Positions 10,148-20,452 of a DNA stretch of 64,000 nucleotides are shown here, piece after piece. The notes under the pieces are model-generated. The model was given only the letters and a program-made list of their open reading frames with translations. It ran no database searches and was not told the DNA's origin. A program made the translations under genes and the position numbers. The stretch is from Diphasiastrum complanatum. Taxonomy: Eukaryota > Streptophyta > Lycopodiopsida > Lycopodiales > Lycopodiaceae. Where the stretch lies: the NCBI GenBank assembly GCA_029204225.1, contig CM055104.1, forward strand, positions 27,335,253 through 27,399,252, written 5' to 3'. Position 1 is the stretch's first letter. Each line of letters opens with the position of its first letter.

Positions 10148-11030
10148 GTCCTCATAGGTTTTTTTGTCCTCTAGGCTTAGGTGGGCACCTACTTTGATCT
10201 TCTTAGGTTCATCCTCTGTTCCAAGGTTTATAAGACAGATATCAGGTCTCTAACATTAGGAGGCGGTTCATCTGGGGTATTCCACTCTAAGCCTAGTAAT
10301 CTCTCAATTTTACATCTTCATCTGTTGATGTTTCAGAACTGGTATCACTATCAGTTAGTTCTTCCCATTCAGTTAATGCAATTGGCGCTCTCTCAGATTG
10401 AGGTACTTCTAAGTATCCATCAACCACTACTCTTTCTTTCCCCCTTCCGGAAACCAATACTTCAGCTGGAATATCAACTATGGAGTTACTTAGTCGAAGC
10501 CAAGGATGTTATAGTAGGATAGAATATCCCCTACTACCGAGATGCATTTTCATAACATAGAAATCAATGTACGTAGTCTTTCCAGCTATGGTAATTGGAG
10601 TATGTTTCAATTCTCCATCAGATCTTATAACCGAGTTATTGGCCACCTTCAATGTTGTTAACGTGACAGGTTCAAGTTCAAATCCTAAGCGATCAGCCAA
10701 TTCTGAACTAAGGATCTTGACTGCAGATCCTATATCTACTATTGCTCCTGCAATGACTAATCCATCAATGGTCACATCCACTTTCGGACAGGCTCGATCT
10801 AAGGTACCTGCACTTATATGTCCAATAATAGGCGGTTCTAATGTCCGTAGTGTAGATGGTTTCATCATGTGCTTCGTTTTTCTTCTTACTAATGGCAATA
10901 ACCTAAGGAGTTTCCATAAGTTGACTTCCACACTTAGGTTATTTAATGCTTCTTGCAAGTCTTGGTTTCCCACACTCTTCCCTAGACCTATTTCCTTCTT
11001 GATACGGTGCATTCTAGCTCTGTTCTTCAT
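10148..11030 (-). pseudogene. Gypsy aspartic protease region
   Basis: Minus strand. The 10,509-11,030 frame contains an aspartic-protease-like block VDVTIDGLVIAGAIVDIGSA, where DIGS stands at the place of the usual DTG/DSG, followed by KILSSELADRLGF and SDGELKHTPITIAG. Thr to Ile next to the catalytic Asp may weaken activity. Between 10,148 and 10,508 no clear domain is seen; it is the linker to RT. Confidence 0.65.
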
Positions 11031-12190
11031 GGATCTAGGTAATGATCTAGTTTTGGCAATTTTTTTAATGAGTGGAATTCTTGAAATTCTTCTCCCTATC
11101 AGTTCGTGTCCCTATTCTTCATCTATGAGTTTATGATCCGCATACTCTTCCTGTTGTTCAAGTTGTATTTTCTCCAAGGGAATTTTCTCAGGTGCTTTAG
11201 ATGGTGATGCTTCTAACTCCTTCGAGGTTCCTTGAAAGAAATTTTTCTCGACTATTTTTGTGTTTTTCCCGTTTTGTCTAATATTTCCTTTCCTTGCCTG
11301 CTACAGGTCAATACCAGCACTTCTTCTTTTGCAAGTAGTTCAATATCAATCAAAGTGATGGGAGGTCTCTCTTCCTCTACTTTAGTTTTCTCCTTTTTTG
11401 AAGGAGTGTATCTAGTGTCTCTCTGAAGAAACATCACTGGTCTTGAAGGTCCTGCACCATTGTTTTCGGGAGGTCTATGATTGATGGGGCCTGGTATATG
11501 GTTTCCAGTGTTCAATGCCTCCCTACGGCTCCAACATCTATCCTCTAGATGCCTTGTTTTCTTACAATACGTACAAACCATATTTGGACAGTTCCTATTG
11601 AGGTGATTGCCTTGACAATGTTGGCAAACTAGCGGTGGGAGCATCTCTGTATTACGCCTTTGTCCCATCATATTTTGTTGTCATCTAAGAAAATTCACGT
11701 TCGAAGCTAGGGTAGATATATTTTCATTCATCACATCCATCTACCCTTTCAACATGGCTTTTACATCATCAATCCTTGAGTTAGATCCAATGCTCTCATA
11801 TCCCCTCTCCACAAGTACATTTCTAGCAGTTGTTGCTTGGATTTGCATTCCCTCTGAGTTCCTCGGTTGGTTTCTCAAAGGATTATTTTTACTTTGAACC
11901 GGTTGATATGGTTCTACAGTCTGTATTCGCACGTAGGTGTTGTGAAAGTTTCTTCCTGGAACTGGGTGTGCTTCCCACATATCGCTCTTAAGGTTCAAAC
12001 TATTTACGGCCTGTGATATTCTAGATGCTTGGGCAATAGCTATCTATGCATTTTCCGATACTATCGCTTTTGCTACTGCTTCATCTATCAACTGGGGATT
12101 GCTCTGCCTTACTATCAACTATAGGTCATTCTTCAATCCTCGCAGGAAGAAAGTCAATAGTAATTGCGACGGTAGTGCTACAATGGCTCC
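11031..12190 (-). pseudogene. Gypsy Gag C-terminal part with two zinc knuckles
   Basis: Minus-strand Gag from the site where it is cut by a Copia LTR (12,190) to the protease. It begins at capsid text (VALPSQLLLTFFLRGL), continues through a polar linker, then two knuckles at about 11,560-11,630: CQHCQGNHLNRNC and CTYCKKTRHLEDRC. A TAG follows the capsid helix text at about 12,120. The frame at the cut continues exactly the frame of the plus-strand Gag that ends at 27,335. Confidence 0.8.
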
Positions 12191-12195
12191 TACTT
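12191..12195. repeat. 5-bp target-site duplication, partner of 27,331-27,335
   Basis: Read on the minus strand, the five bases after the LTR end are AGTAG. The same five bases precede the sister LTR on the plus strand at 27,331-27,335. The Gag codons on either side join in frame across one copy of AGTAG. Confidence 0.75.
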
Positions 12196-12988
12196 TACAA
12201 AATTTCCAGAATTCACATGTGTGGGGAATGTCCACAAGTATGATGGATCTAATTGAGCTTTGTAATTAGCACAGTAACCTGATTCTAGATTGATTAGCAA
12301 GATCTAGTTCAGAAGATATGGCTTAACCACAATCTAGCATGCTAAGCATCAGAATATGATAGCAATAAATCAATAATGAGCAAAAGTACAATATATCAGT
12401 GTATTAGCATTAGTCTCAACACAATTTAAAGAGAGAGAAAGATAGAGAGATAACAAGCAAAAATTGTGTGGATCCAAAATGGCATGAGATAGCTACAAAG
12501 CTTTGGTTCTTCATCCCAAAATATGAGGAGAGCTACACATATTTATGGAGTTTGAGGTAGCTCGAGCTAGAACCACATCCATCCATCATTTAATGACATC
12601 TAAAGTGAAAACTAGAGTCTATGTGACATTTGTCACATCTCATGCATGAATCTCTACCAACTTTTTCCAAGTGTCCTAGTTCTAACTAGAAATGTACAAA
12701 TCATCATGCATGTGTCCGTTACACTTTGTGCATGCCTTGCATGTCACTATGGATCACTTACAATTAATGCATGTGAATTGCCACGAGTTTCTACAAACAT
12801 AATTTTGCTAATTCTATGTCTACAAACTATATGCAAGTTGTACTCATCATTCTAGATGTGACATATCCAAGTAGCTCGAGTTCTATCTAGGCCAAACTTG
12901 GCATTTTGCATTTATGAACAACATACTTGCATGGTACAATATTTGTAGCAAGCATAAAGTCAAGATGGATTATTTTTCCATTTCAACA
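12196..12988 (-). repeat. Copia 3' LTR, separated from its mate
   Basis: Minus strand starts TGTTGAAATGGAAAAATAATCC right after a polypurine tract (AGGAGGAG, complement of 12,989-12,996) and ends near GAATTCTGGAAATTTTGTAA. About 793 bp; very similar over its length to the plus-strand LTR at 27,336-28,109. The terminal CA appears changed to AA. Both LTRs carry the same meaningless open frame (positions 12,646-12,855 here). Confidence 0.85.
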
Positions 12989-13265
12989 CTCCTCCTAAAA
13001 ACAATCTATATTGACTTGAATATGGATCTTGGTATTACTCCAAGATTGGCTCTATGCTTGATGAAGGAACTTTTGCTCAAAGGTTTGGTGAGCATATCAG
13101 CAATACAAGATGATGTGTCGATGTGCTCCAAGTAGAATTCACCTCAGCTTCTCTCTCACGAAGTGATGTGCAACTTCGAAATGCTTGCTCCTTGCATGGA
13201 ATATCAGGTTGTTGGCAAGGGCTTGGGCTGAAATGTTGTCACACATGATCATAGGTGTGAGAAAT
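12989..13265 (-). pseudogene. Copia RNase H C-terminal fragment
   Basis: Minus strand, PMIMCDNISAQALANN, FHARSKHFEVAHHFVREKL, then frame-broken text and the polypurine tract. This is the 3' end of the Copia whose 3' LTR is at 12,196-12,988. Homology stops at about 13,265-13,295, the likely breakpoint of a large inversion. Confidence 0.75.
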
Positions 13266-13299
13266 TGGCAAAAATCTGGCTTGGTATTTTTATGAAAGA

Positions 13300-14061
13300 A
13301 TATTGTAAGTGAATCTCACATGTGTGGAGGATGTTCCCACGTGTGGAGAATTGTGAATTAAATTTAAATTGTTAGATATAGGGGTCTTATGTTTTTTGTA
13401 TCAATCCTTTAGGTGTAGGATGTTGATAGGGTCAAATTTGGCATAGATGGCAAATTATCCATTTCCAATTGTAATGCCACTATTGAGTCAAAATAGAGTA
13501 GGAGGCCAAACTTGAGCCAATTAGATTGTAGACAAGTGTAATGCTTTTGTTTGATGAAGTTTAAGAGGTACAATAGGATTTAGAGGTGGAACCATGAGTG
13601 GTCCAATAGAATTTGAGATATGCTTGAAAATGGTCCAATAGAATTTAGAGGTGAATGGATCAATACTCCAATAGGATTAAGAGGTGGCAAAAGTGTGGCC
13701 CAATCATAGCTCGTGGATCTACTAGTATCATTGTACTTCTCATTTGGATCTAATTGATTTTGAGATTGAGTGGATTTTGTGAGTAATTGGTTTCCTAGCT
13801 TTCTCTCTCTACCCGAGAGCTCATGATGATTTTCTCTCTCTACCCAAAAAGAGCAGCTTGTTTTTACTTATATTATTTCTGGAACACTTTCCACACGTGT
13901 GAGTGATAGTTGGAAGTGATTGAATGCATGTAGTAGTGTGTTTTTGCCATAGAATCAAAGATAGATCTTGAATCTCAATTTAGTCTTAATCTTGGTGCAT
14001 CTACACACCTTAGGAGATCAAAAGTACATGTTGTGGACAGTCCACACGTGTGAAATCAACA
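13300..14061 (+). repeat. Copia family-1 5' LTR
   Basis: The sequence directly before a perfect PBS at 14,062 ends ...AAATCAACA, a normal LTR end. It holds two palindromic sites near its start (CACATGTG at about 13,318, CCACGTGTGG at about 13,333) and CACACGTGTG at 13,892-13,901 and 14,043-14,052. The left border is an estimate; no matching full 3' copy was found in the window. Confidence 0.6.
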
Positions 14062-14073
14062 TGGTATCAGAGC
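14062..14073 (+). other. Primer-binding site, initiator Met tRNA
   Basis: TGGTATCAGAGC, complementary to the 3' end of plant initiator Met tRNA, directly after the LTR; fixes the LTR end and the element's plus orientation. Confidence 0.85.
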
Positions 14074-14796
14074 CTACCTAAGGTTACCATGCATTTTGAT
14101 CCATTTGAGTGAAAACTATTCATCAATCTTGAGCTAGAAATTGTCAAGATCCATTTTCCTAGCTATCTTGTCCAATTTTGGATCAAAAGAGATCAATAGG
14201 GCATTGATTGGGTCTGACCTGGTACTGTACGGTATCAGGTGCTCAAACACATGTGAGGAACATCCAATTTCAGTTTGGGAGTTCTCTTTCATGTTTGATC
14301 CAAAAATCTTGCTAGATAGCTTCTTTTGAAGCTATTTTTGTCTAGTTTTTGACGAAATCAATTTTATTCCATTTGGTTAGCCAATGAAAAGTTATAAGCT
14401 TTTGAAGAGGGTTAGGTAGGGCACCTAGGCCTGGGTGGACACATTTGGTTTGTTCAAGATATTGCTTGTTTGATCCAGAATCACAGTTGAATGCTTACCA
14501 ATCTCATTTGTATGTGATCTAGGCACTGTTTTGAGATCTTAGCCATTTTGTTTCATGCAATATCATTGTATTTGAGTCAAATTTGGTTTCTTAGTGTATT
14601 TCACACGTGCTAAGAGAGTTTGATCCTAACGTTTCCCATACTCCATCATTTGATGTGAAGTAGATCTAGTTTTGGAGAGATTGAGATAGCTAGTGAAAAT
14701 CATCTCACAGTTTGTTGCAAGATCTTGCATAGGAAATGGTATAGTGAGAGAGAAGCAACATCTTTTGTTCATCACTTTTATTTATCTCCACTTTAC
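14074..14796 (+). other. Copia family-1 leader
   Basis: Untranslated leader between PBS and Gag. Stops in all frames; no conserved element recognised beyond similarity in layout to the leader at 28,123-28,878. Confidence 0.6.
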
Positions 14797-15360
14797 ATGA
14801 CTTCAATGAGTTCATACTTGTTGCAACCAAGTGAGAGATGGTCTACCTCCAATTATTCAATATGGAAGTTGAGGATGGAGTCCATCTTGATACTCCAAGA
14901 TGTGATGGACATTGTACTTGGGATTGAGGAGGAGCCTCAAGTCCTTCAAGAAGTACAAAAATACAAGAAGAGAGCTAGGATGGCTCTCCACTACATTAAG
15001 ATGAATGTATCCAATGAGATATTGAGGGAGATTGGTGATTGTTCTACATCCAAGGAAGCTTGGGATTGTCTCAAGTCCATCTATGAGGCTAAAAACACCT
15101 CTAGGCTCCTCACTCTTAGAAATCAAATCTTACAAAGTAGTCAAAAGAGTGATGAGAGTGCATCTAATTATGTTTTGAGAGTCAAGGATATTCATAGGGA
15201 GATTTCATGTATTGGTGACTCAATCAATCAAAGTGAGCTAGTCCAAGTCATTCTCAATGGCTTGAGAGATGAATATGACAACCTTGTCCAATCCTATGCC
15301 ATTAAGGAGGAGCTACCAAGTTTGGAGGCCCTTCAGAGTGTGCTTATTTCTAAAGAATGA
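14797..15360 (+). pseudogene. Copia family-1 Gag, truncated
   Basis: The start MTSMSSYLLQPSERW at 14,797 matches the N-terminus of related Gags at 20,453 and 28,879; the upstream ATG at 14,725 lies in leader sequence. UBN2-type motifs: SNYSIWKLRMESIL, ALHYIKMNVSNEILREI, KEAWDCLKSIYEAKNTSR, YVLRVKDIHREI, GLRDEYDNLVQSYAIKEEL. A TGA at 15,358 ends it where relatives have Ser-Arg; the frame then continues about 30 bases and jumps to GAG-pre-integrase sequence, so knuckle and protease are deleted. Confidence 0.85.
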
Positions 15361-15389
15361 AGACAAGAGTACAAACTCTTGAGGATGGA

Positions 15390-16179
15390 CAAGCGGACCT
15401 TGCACTCGGCCTCCCCAAGAGCTTGGCTAAATGTGGAAAGCATTGTGAGGCTTGTAGCCTCTCAAAGGCTCATAAGCTACCCTTTTCAAGATACACATCA
15501 AGATCTAACACTCCTCTTGAAATCATACATTCGAATGTACATAGTTTCTCTCAAGCATCTAATGTTGGTGCTAACTATTAGGTAACCTTCATTGATGATC
15601 ATTCTAGATATGGTTGGATTTACCTCTCATCTTGTAAATCTTTGGTGTTTGATTCATTTGTAAAGTTCGAAACTCTAGTAGAAAGTCAACTTAGTACCAA
15701 GCTCAAGGTATTAAGAAGTGATAATGGAGGAGAATATATCTCCAATAAGTTGATAGAGTTTTGTAGTTCTAATGGCATTAAGAGGGAGTTATCATGTCCA
15801 TATACCCCTTAACAAAATGGAGTGGCCGAGAGAAAAAATAGATCTCTTTGTAAGTGTGCTAAAGCCTTAAGGCTAGATGCTTCTCTACCAAAACCATTTT
15901 GGGGTGAGGCAATCACATGTGCTAACTTCTTATGCAATAGATTGGCCAACCAAGCCATTGGAGGAATCACACCATATGAAGCTCTACTTGGAGAAAAGCC
16001 AAATCTCAAGGATCTAAAGATATTTTGATCCACTTGCTATGTACGCCAATCCTTGGATACAAGGAAGAAGGATGATTCAACTTCCATCAAAGGCATCTTT
16101 GTGCGATAGTGAGAATAGCAAGATTATAGAATCATTAAATCCCATCACTAAAAAAGTCGTAGTGAATAGGGATGTTAGT
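15390..16179 (+). pseudogene. Copia family-1 GAG-pre-integrase and integrase
   Basis: Reads LGLPKSLAKCGKHCEACSLSKAHK, then PLEIIHSNVH (first catalytic Asp region, here Asn), VTFIDDHSRYGW, SDNGGEYISNK (second Asp) and QNGVAERKN (Glu), ending in ITKKVVVNRDVS. In-frame stops occur before VTFIDD, in YTP*QNG, and near 16,026. Nearly the same sequence as the minus-strand copy at 4082-4689. At 16,180 it joins family-2 Gag. Confidence 0.85.
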
Positions 16180-18522
16180 ATGGAAATTGTAAATGGTAAG
16201 GAGGGTGAACCTATTCATCCTCAAGAAAAAGCCAAATACATCAAGAGGTGCAATGTTGCACTACATTGCATAAAAATGAATGTTGCAAATGAACTCTTAA
16301 GAGAGGTAGGAGATTGCACTTCAGCTCAAGATGCTTGGGAGACTTTGCAAAAGGTCTATGAATCCAAGAACCAAACTAGAATGTTAGCTTTGAAGAATCA
16401 AATCTATAGAAGCTATCAAAAGAAAGGAGAGAGTGCACATACTTTTGTCCTAAGAGTAAAGGAATTGAACAAAGAGCTAGCCTTTATAGGTGACCCTATC
16501 AAGGATGAAGAGCTTGTTCAACTCATATTGAATGGACTAAGCTTTGAATTTGACAATTTGGTTCAGGGATATGCAATTATGGGTAAGGTACCCATACTTG
16601 AAGAACTCCAAGGCACACTCATGGCCGAGGAATCAAGAAGGAGCCAAATGCAAGAGAGGATGGATAGGCTTTCCATCCAAGGTGAAGATGACCAAGCTCT
16701 CTTCACCAAAGGCAAAGGCAAGTCCAAAGGCAAAGGATCAACATTCAAGAAGTCTACAAAGCTTGAGGATCAAGAAGGACCCCCAAAGGCATCTCCATCA
16801 ACCACCAAAGTCAAGAAGGACAAATCAAAGGTGAAGTGCTACTATTGTAGCAAGGTGGGGCATTATGCCTCGGAATGCTTCAAGAGGAAGCAAGATCAAA
16901 GCCAAGCCAACATGAGCAAAGAGGAGGAGGAGGAGAGTTCACATGAGGACTCTCTTATGATGTCCATATTTTCTTCAACAAGCTTCAAAGGAGAAGATCC
17001 TTGGTGGATTGACTCGGGTGCTAGTTCACACATGACTAGTAAAAGGGAGTTTTTCTCTTCTCTCTTATCTTATGATGGACCTATAAAGTCTATCTATACA
17101 GCAAATGATGAAGCTTGTAAGATTGAAGGAGTTGGTAGCATTCCCCTTTGCTTAGGATCTTCCAAAAAGATCAACATAGAAGGTGTTTTGTACATTCCTA
17201 AAATAACAAAGAATCTACTAAGTGTTGGCCAAATGGTAGACAATGGTTTCAATATTGACTTTGCTTCAAATGAATGTTTCATCAAGAAGAAGGGTAAGAT
17301 AGTGGCTAAGGGCACTAGACTTGGCAAACTTTATAAGTTGGATGCATTTTTGGATACTAATGTTGTCATGTTGGCCGAGAAGAGCAAGATATCTACCTTT
17401 ACTTTATGGCACAAAAGACTTGGACATGTCAACTCGGGTTCCATGGAGGCTATGATCAAGGAGGAGTATGCTTTAGGCCTACCAAGGTCTATTGGGAAGG
17501 AAGACAAGGTTTGTGAAGCTTGTGCCTTATCCAAGGCACATAAGAAGGTGTTTCCTAACTCCATCACAAAGTCATCTCATCCTCTTGAACTCATACACTC
17601 GGATGTGCACATTGCTAGCACCAAATCTAATGGAGGTTCATCCATGTTGTTAACCTTCATTGATGACTACTCAAGATATTGTTGGGTGTTCTTACTTTCC
17701 TGCAAGTCTCAAGTATTTGATACTTTTGTAAAGTTCAAGTTGTTTGTGGAAAAGCATCATAATCATAGCATCAAGATTCTTATAAGTGACAATGGTGGAG
17801 AATTCATCTCCAATGAGTTCAAGGCCTTTTGTGAGGAGGAAGGGATCAAGAAAGAGACTTATTGTCCTTACACTCCTCAACAAAATGGAGTTGCTGAAAG
17901 AAGGAATAGAACATTATGTGAATGTTCTAAGGCTTTAAGATTAGATGCTTGTTTGCCCAAATCCTTTTGGGGTGAGTCTCTTGTATGTGCAAACTACTTG
18001 ATGAATAGGGTGTCTTGCAAAGCAATTGAAGGCAAGACTCCTTATGAGATGTTGTATGGAAAGAAACCCAATCTTAGTCACTTGAAAGTTTTTGGGTGTA
18101 TATGTTATGTGCATGTGCCATTGGAAACAAGAACCAAGGAGGATCCATCTTCCACAAGAGGGATCATGCTTGGATATGCAAGCTCAAGCAAGGGCTACAA
18201 AGTCTATCTCCCATCCTTGAACAAATTTGTTGTTTCAAGGGATGTCATCTTTGATGAACATCATATGCATATGCTTGAAGAAGGCTCAAGTGCTCCAACA
18301 ATCAAGAAGAAGATGGCCGAGGAGCAAGATCTTGGTTTTGAGGAGGAGCTCATGGAGGAGCAAGCACCAAACCCACTATCACACCAAGGAGATCTTCAAG
18401 GGCAAAAGTGGAGCCATCAAGGCTCACATATCAAGGCAAAGGACAGCAAGTTGAGGGTATCTCATCCACTTCTTATGCTTTATCTAGTTTTGAAGAACCG
18501 TCTAACGTTGAAGATGCATTGA
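16180..18522 (+). CDS. Copia family-2 Gag-protease-integrase
   Basis: The open frame begins at 16,039 in family-1 integrase tail; family-2 sequence starts at MEIVNGKEGE (16,180), lacking the first 40 or so Gag residues. Domains by residue of the 827-residue frame: UBN2 Gag 48-200, zinc knuckle CYYCSKVGHYASEC about 268-281, protease WWIDSGASSHM about 322-332, GAG-pre-integrase LWHKRLGHVN about 456, integrase with HSDVH, SDNGGEF and NGVAERRN carrying the D, D and E. Integrase C-terminus GIMLGYASSSKGYKVY is intact. A single frameshift near 18,365-18,410 separates it from RT. This is the best-preserved polyprotein in the window and probably a recent copy. Confidence 0.9.
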   Translation: MEIVNGKEGEPIHPQEKAKYIKRCNVALHCIKMNVANELLREVGDCTSAQDAWETLQKVYESKNQTRMLALKNQIYRSYQKKGESAHTFVLRVKELNKELAFIGDPIKDEELVQLILNGLSFEFDNLVQGYAIMGKVPILEELQGTLMAEESRRSQMQERMDRLSIQGEDDQALFTKGKGKSKGKGSTFKKSTKLEDQEGPPKASPSTTKVKKDKSKVKCYYCSKVGHYASECFKRKQDQSQANMSKEEEEESSHEDSLMMSIFSSTSFKGEDPWWIDSGASSHMTSKREFFSSLLSYDGPIKSIYTANDEACKIEGVGSIPLCLGSSKKINIEGVLYIPKITKNLLSVGQMVDNGFNIDFASNECFIKKKGKIVAKGTRLGKLYKLDAFLDTNVVMLAEKSKISTFTLWHKRLGHVNSGSMEAMIKEEYALGLPRSIGKEDKVCEACALSKAHKKVFPNSITKSSHPLELIHSDVHIASTKSNGGSSMLLTFIDDYSRYCWVFLLSCKSQVFDTFVKFKLFVEKHHNHSIKILISDNGGEFISNEFKAFCEEEGIKKETYCPYTPQQNGVAERRNRTLCECSKALRLDACLPKSFWGESLVCANYLMNRVSCKAIEGKTPYEMLYGKKPNLSHLKVFGCICYVHVPLETRTKEDPSSTRGIMLGYASSSKGYKVYLPSLNKFVVSRDVIFDEHHMHMLEEGSSAPTIKKKMAEEQDLGFEEELMEEQAPNPLSHQGDLQGQKWSHQGSHIKAKDSKLRVSHPLLMLYLVLKNRLTLKMH

Positions 18523-20039
18523 ACTCCAAAGAATGGTATAAAGCTATGTTGGATGAGTATGATGCCTTGATTGAGAATGAAACTTGGTTGCTTGTTGAGA
18601 GACCTCAAAGGAATGTAATAGGATGCAAGTGGGTCTTCAAGCTTAAGTTGAATGCAAATGGGAGTGTTAACAAACATAATGCAAGATTAGTTGCAAAAGG
18701 TTATGCTCAAGAGAGAGGGATAGACTATGAGGAAACTTTTGCACCCGTGGCCAAGATGGTCACAATAAGACTAATCATTGCACTTGCATCACATTTTGGA
18801 TGGATTCTATGTCAAATGGATGTCTCTAATGCTTTCTTGAATGGTTTTTTGGAAGAGGATATCTATATGGAGCAGCCACAAGGGTTCGTCAAGCATGGAA
18901 TGGAGAACAAAGTATGCCATCTCCAAAGAAGCATCTATGGCTTGAAGCAAGCCTCGAGATCTTGGAATTCAAGACTACATTGCTATCTTATTTCACTTTC
19001 TTTTGTTCAAAGTGAATATGATCCCACTCTTTACATTAAGTTTGATGATGTTGGTATTGTACTTTTACTCATTTATGTAGATGACATCATCATTAGTGGA
19101 AATAGTGTTGATGGTATTGAAAAAATCAAGATAGATCTATCCTTAGAGTTCAAGATGGTAGATCTAGGGTGTCTTCACTTCATCTTAGGCATAGAAGTAC
19201 TTAGAGGGTCTGATTTTATCTTTATAAGTCAAGTAAACTATGCTCAAAGTCTTTTGAAGAAGTTTAAGATGGAAGTATGCAAAAGTGTTGACACACCAAT
19301 GGAGCAAGATGTAAAAGTGCCAAATGAAGATGATGAAAGATCCTTCATGGACATCACTTTGTTTAGGCAACTTATAGGTTCCTTAATGTGGATCACTATA
19401 ACTAGACCAGATCTTAGCTTTAGTGTATGTAGGTTGAGCCAATCCATGCAAAAGCCATTGAATATCCATTGGAAAAAGGCTAAGAGGATTCTAAGATACA
19501 TCTCGGGTACATTGGATTTTGGGATTCTATATAGAGGAGATGTGATTAACCTTCATGCATTTAGTGATTCAGATTTTGCAGGGGAAAAGAGGGATAGGAA
19601 ATCAACAAGTGCCTATTCAACTTTCATAGGAGAAGGTGTGGTTTCATGGCTTTCAAAAAATCAAGAAACTATATCTCTATCTTCAACCGAGGCCGAGTAC
19701 AAAGCTTTGACAACCACTACAAAGGAGGTACTTTGGATCAAGAGATTATTGGTGGAACTAAAGATCATGGATTCAGAGGAGGCACCAATCATCTACAATG
19801 ACAATATATCAGACCAACACCTTGCATCTAACCCAATCTTCCATGCAAGATCTAAGCACATTGAGATATGCCATCACTTTGTGAGAGAAATGGTGCAAGC
19901 CAAGGAGATTGCTTTGGAGCATGTTCCAAGCAATGAATGTGTAGCTGATCTACTTACTAAACCACTTCAAAAGACACCTTTTATGAAGTTCAGATCATCA
20001 CTTGGAGTGATTAGTAAAGCAATGATTGAACCAAGCTAG
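18408..20039 (+). CDS. Copia family-2 reverse transcriptase-RNase H
   Basis: A 543-residue frame. Linker EPSRLTYQG, RT start GCKWVFKLKLNANGSVNKHNARLVAKGY, FAPVAKMVTIRLII, DVSNAFLNGFLEEDIYM, YGLKQASRSW, catalytic YVDD at about 223-226, then RNase H with DSDFAGEKRDRKSTS, SSTEAEYKAL and IIYNDN (acidic residues), HARSKHIEICHHFVRE and CVADLLTKPL. No internal stop. It is in another frame from Gag-integrase by one shift; it ends just before the polypurine tract and LTR at 20,054. Confidence 0.92.
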   Translation: MEPSRLTYQGKGQQVEGISSTSYALSSFEEPSNVEDALNSKEWYKAMLDEYDALIENETWLLVERPQRNVIGCKWVFKLKLNANGSVNKHNARLVAKGYAQERGIDYEETFAPVAKMVTIRLIIALASHFGWILCQMDVSNAFLNGFLEEDIYMEQPQGFVKHGMENKVCHLQRSIYGLKQASRSWNSRLHCYLISLSFVQSEYDPTLYIKFDDVGIVLLLIYVDDIIISGNSVDGIEKIKIDLSLEFKMVDLGCLHFILGIEVLRGSDFIFISQVNYAQSLLKKFKMEVCKSVDTPMEQDVKVPNEDDERSFMDITLFRQLIGSLMWITITRPDLSFSVCRLSQSMQKPLNIHWKKAKRILRYISGTLDFGILYRGDVINLHAFSDSDFAGEKRDRKSTSAYSTFIGEGVVSWLSKNQETISLSSTEAEYKALTTTTKEVLWIKRLLVELKIMDSEEAPIIYNDNISDQHLASNPIFHARSKHIEICHHFVREMVQAKEIALEHVPSNECVADLLTKPLQKTPFMKFRSSLGVISKAMIEPS

Positions 20040-20044
20040 ATAGT

Positions 20045-20400
20045 GAGGAGGAGTGTTAAAAATTCACAATTCTAGCTTGACTAGTTTTGGTCATATGACT
20101 TGTAAATAGTTAGATGGTCATGATGTGGCTTGTCACACGTGCCAAATAGCATAGGATTCCATTCATAAGGATGTTCTCAAGTAGACCTAAGTGTTAGAAC
20201 CTTTGGAATGAGTCCAAATTATGCTTAGATACAAGGGAGAAAAAATAGGAGCTATTTTTGGTAATTTTTGCATTGTTGAGGGATCTCCAAGATTCCAACC
20301 CTAACTTGGTAGGGATGAAAGATCCACCAAGAGATCTATAGAAAGTCTATTACTGATCTTTTCAGGTCCCTAAGAAGTGGGATAAGGTAGATCTTCAATC
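20045..20400 (+). repeat. Copia family-2 polypurine tract and LTR remnant
   Basis: GAGGAGGAG (20,045-20,053) then TGTTAAAAATTCACAATTC, a standard 3' LTR start at 20,054, with CACACGTGCC near 20,131. No PBS is seen before the next Gag at 20,453. Compared with the intact leader copy at 59,818-60,394, the LTR end, PBS and most of the leader are deleted. Confidence 0.65.
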
Positions 20401-20452
20401 AAATCAATAGAAGTAACCTTCATTTGTGTCAAGTCTTTGATTAGGAGACTAG

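Noticed and set aside
10567-11136. 189-codon plus frame opposite Gypsy protease.
   Set aside because: Antisense shadow; the minus strand shows the protease and Gag motifs.
12646-12855. 69-codon frame with an almost equal partner at 27,469-27,678 (minus).
   Set aside because: Both are inside the paired Copia LTRs; the similarity follows from the LTR, not from coding selection.
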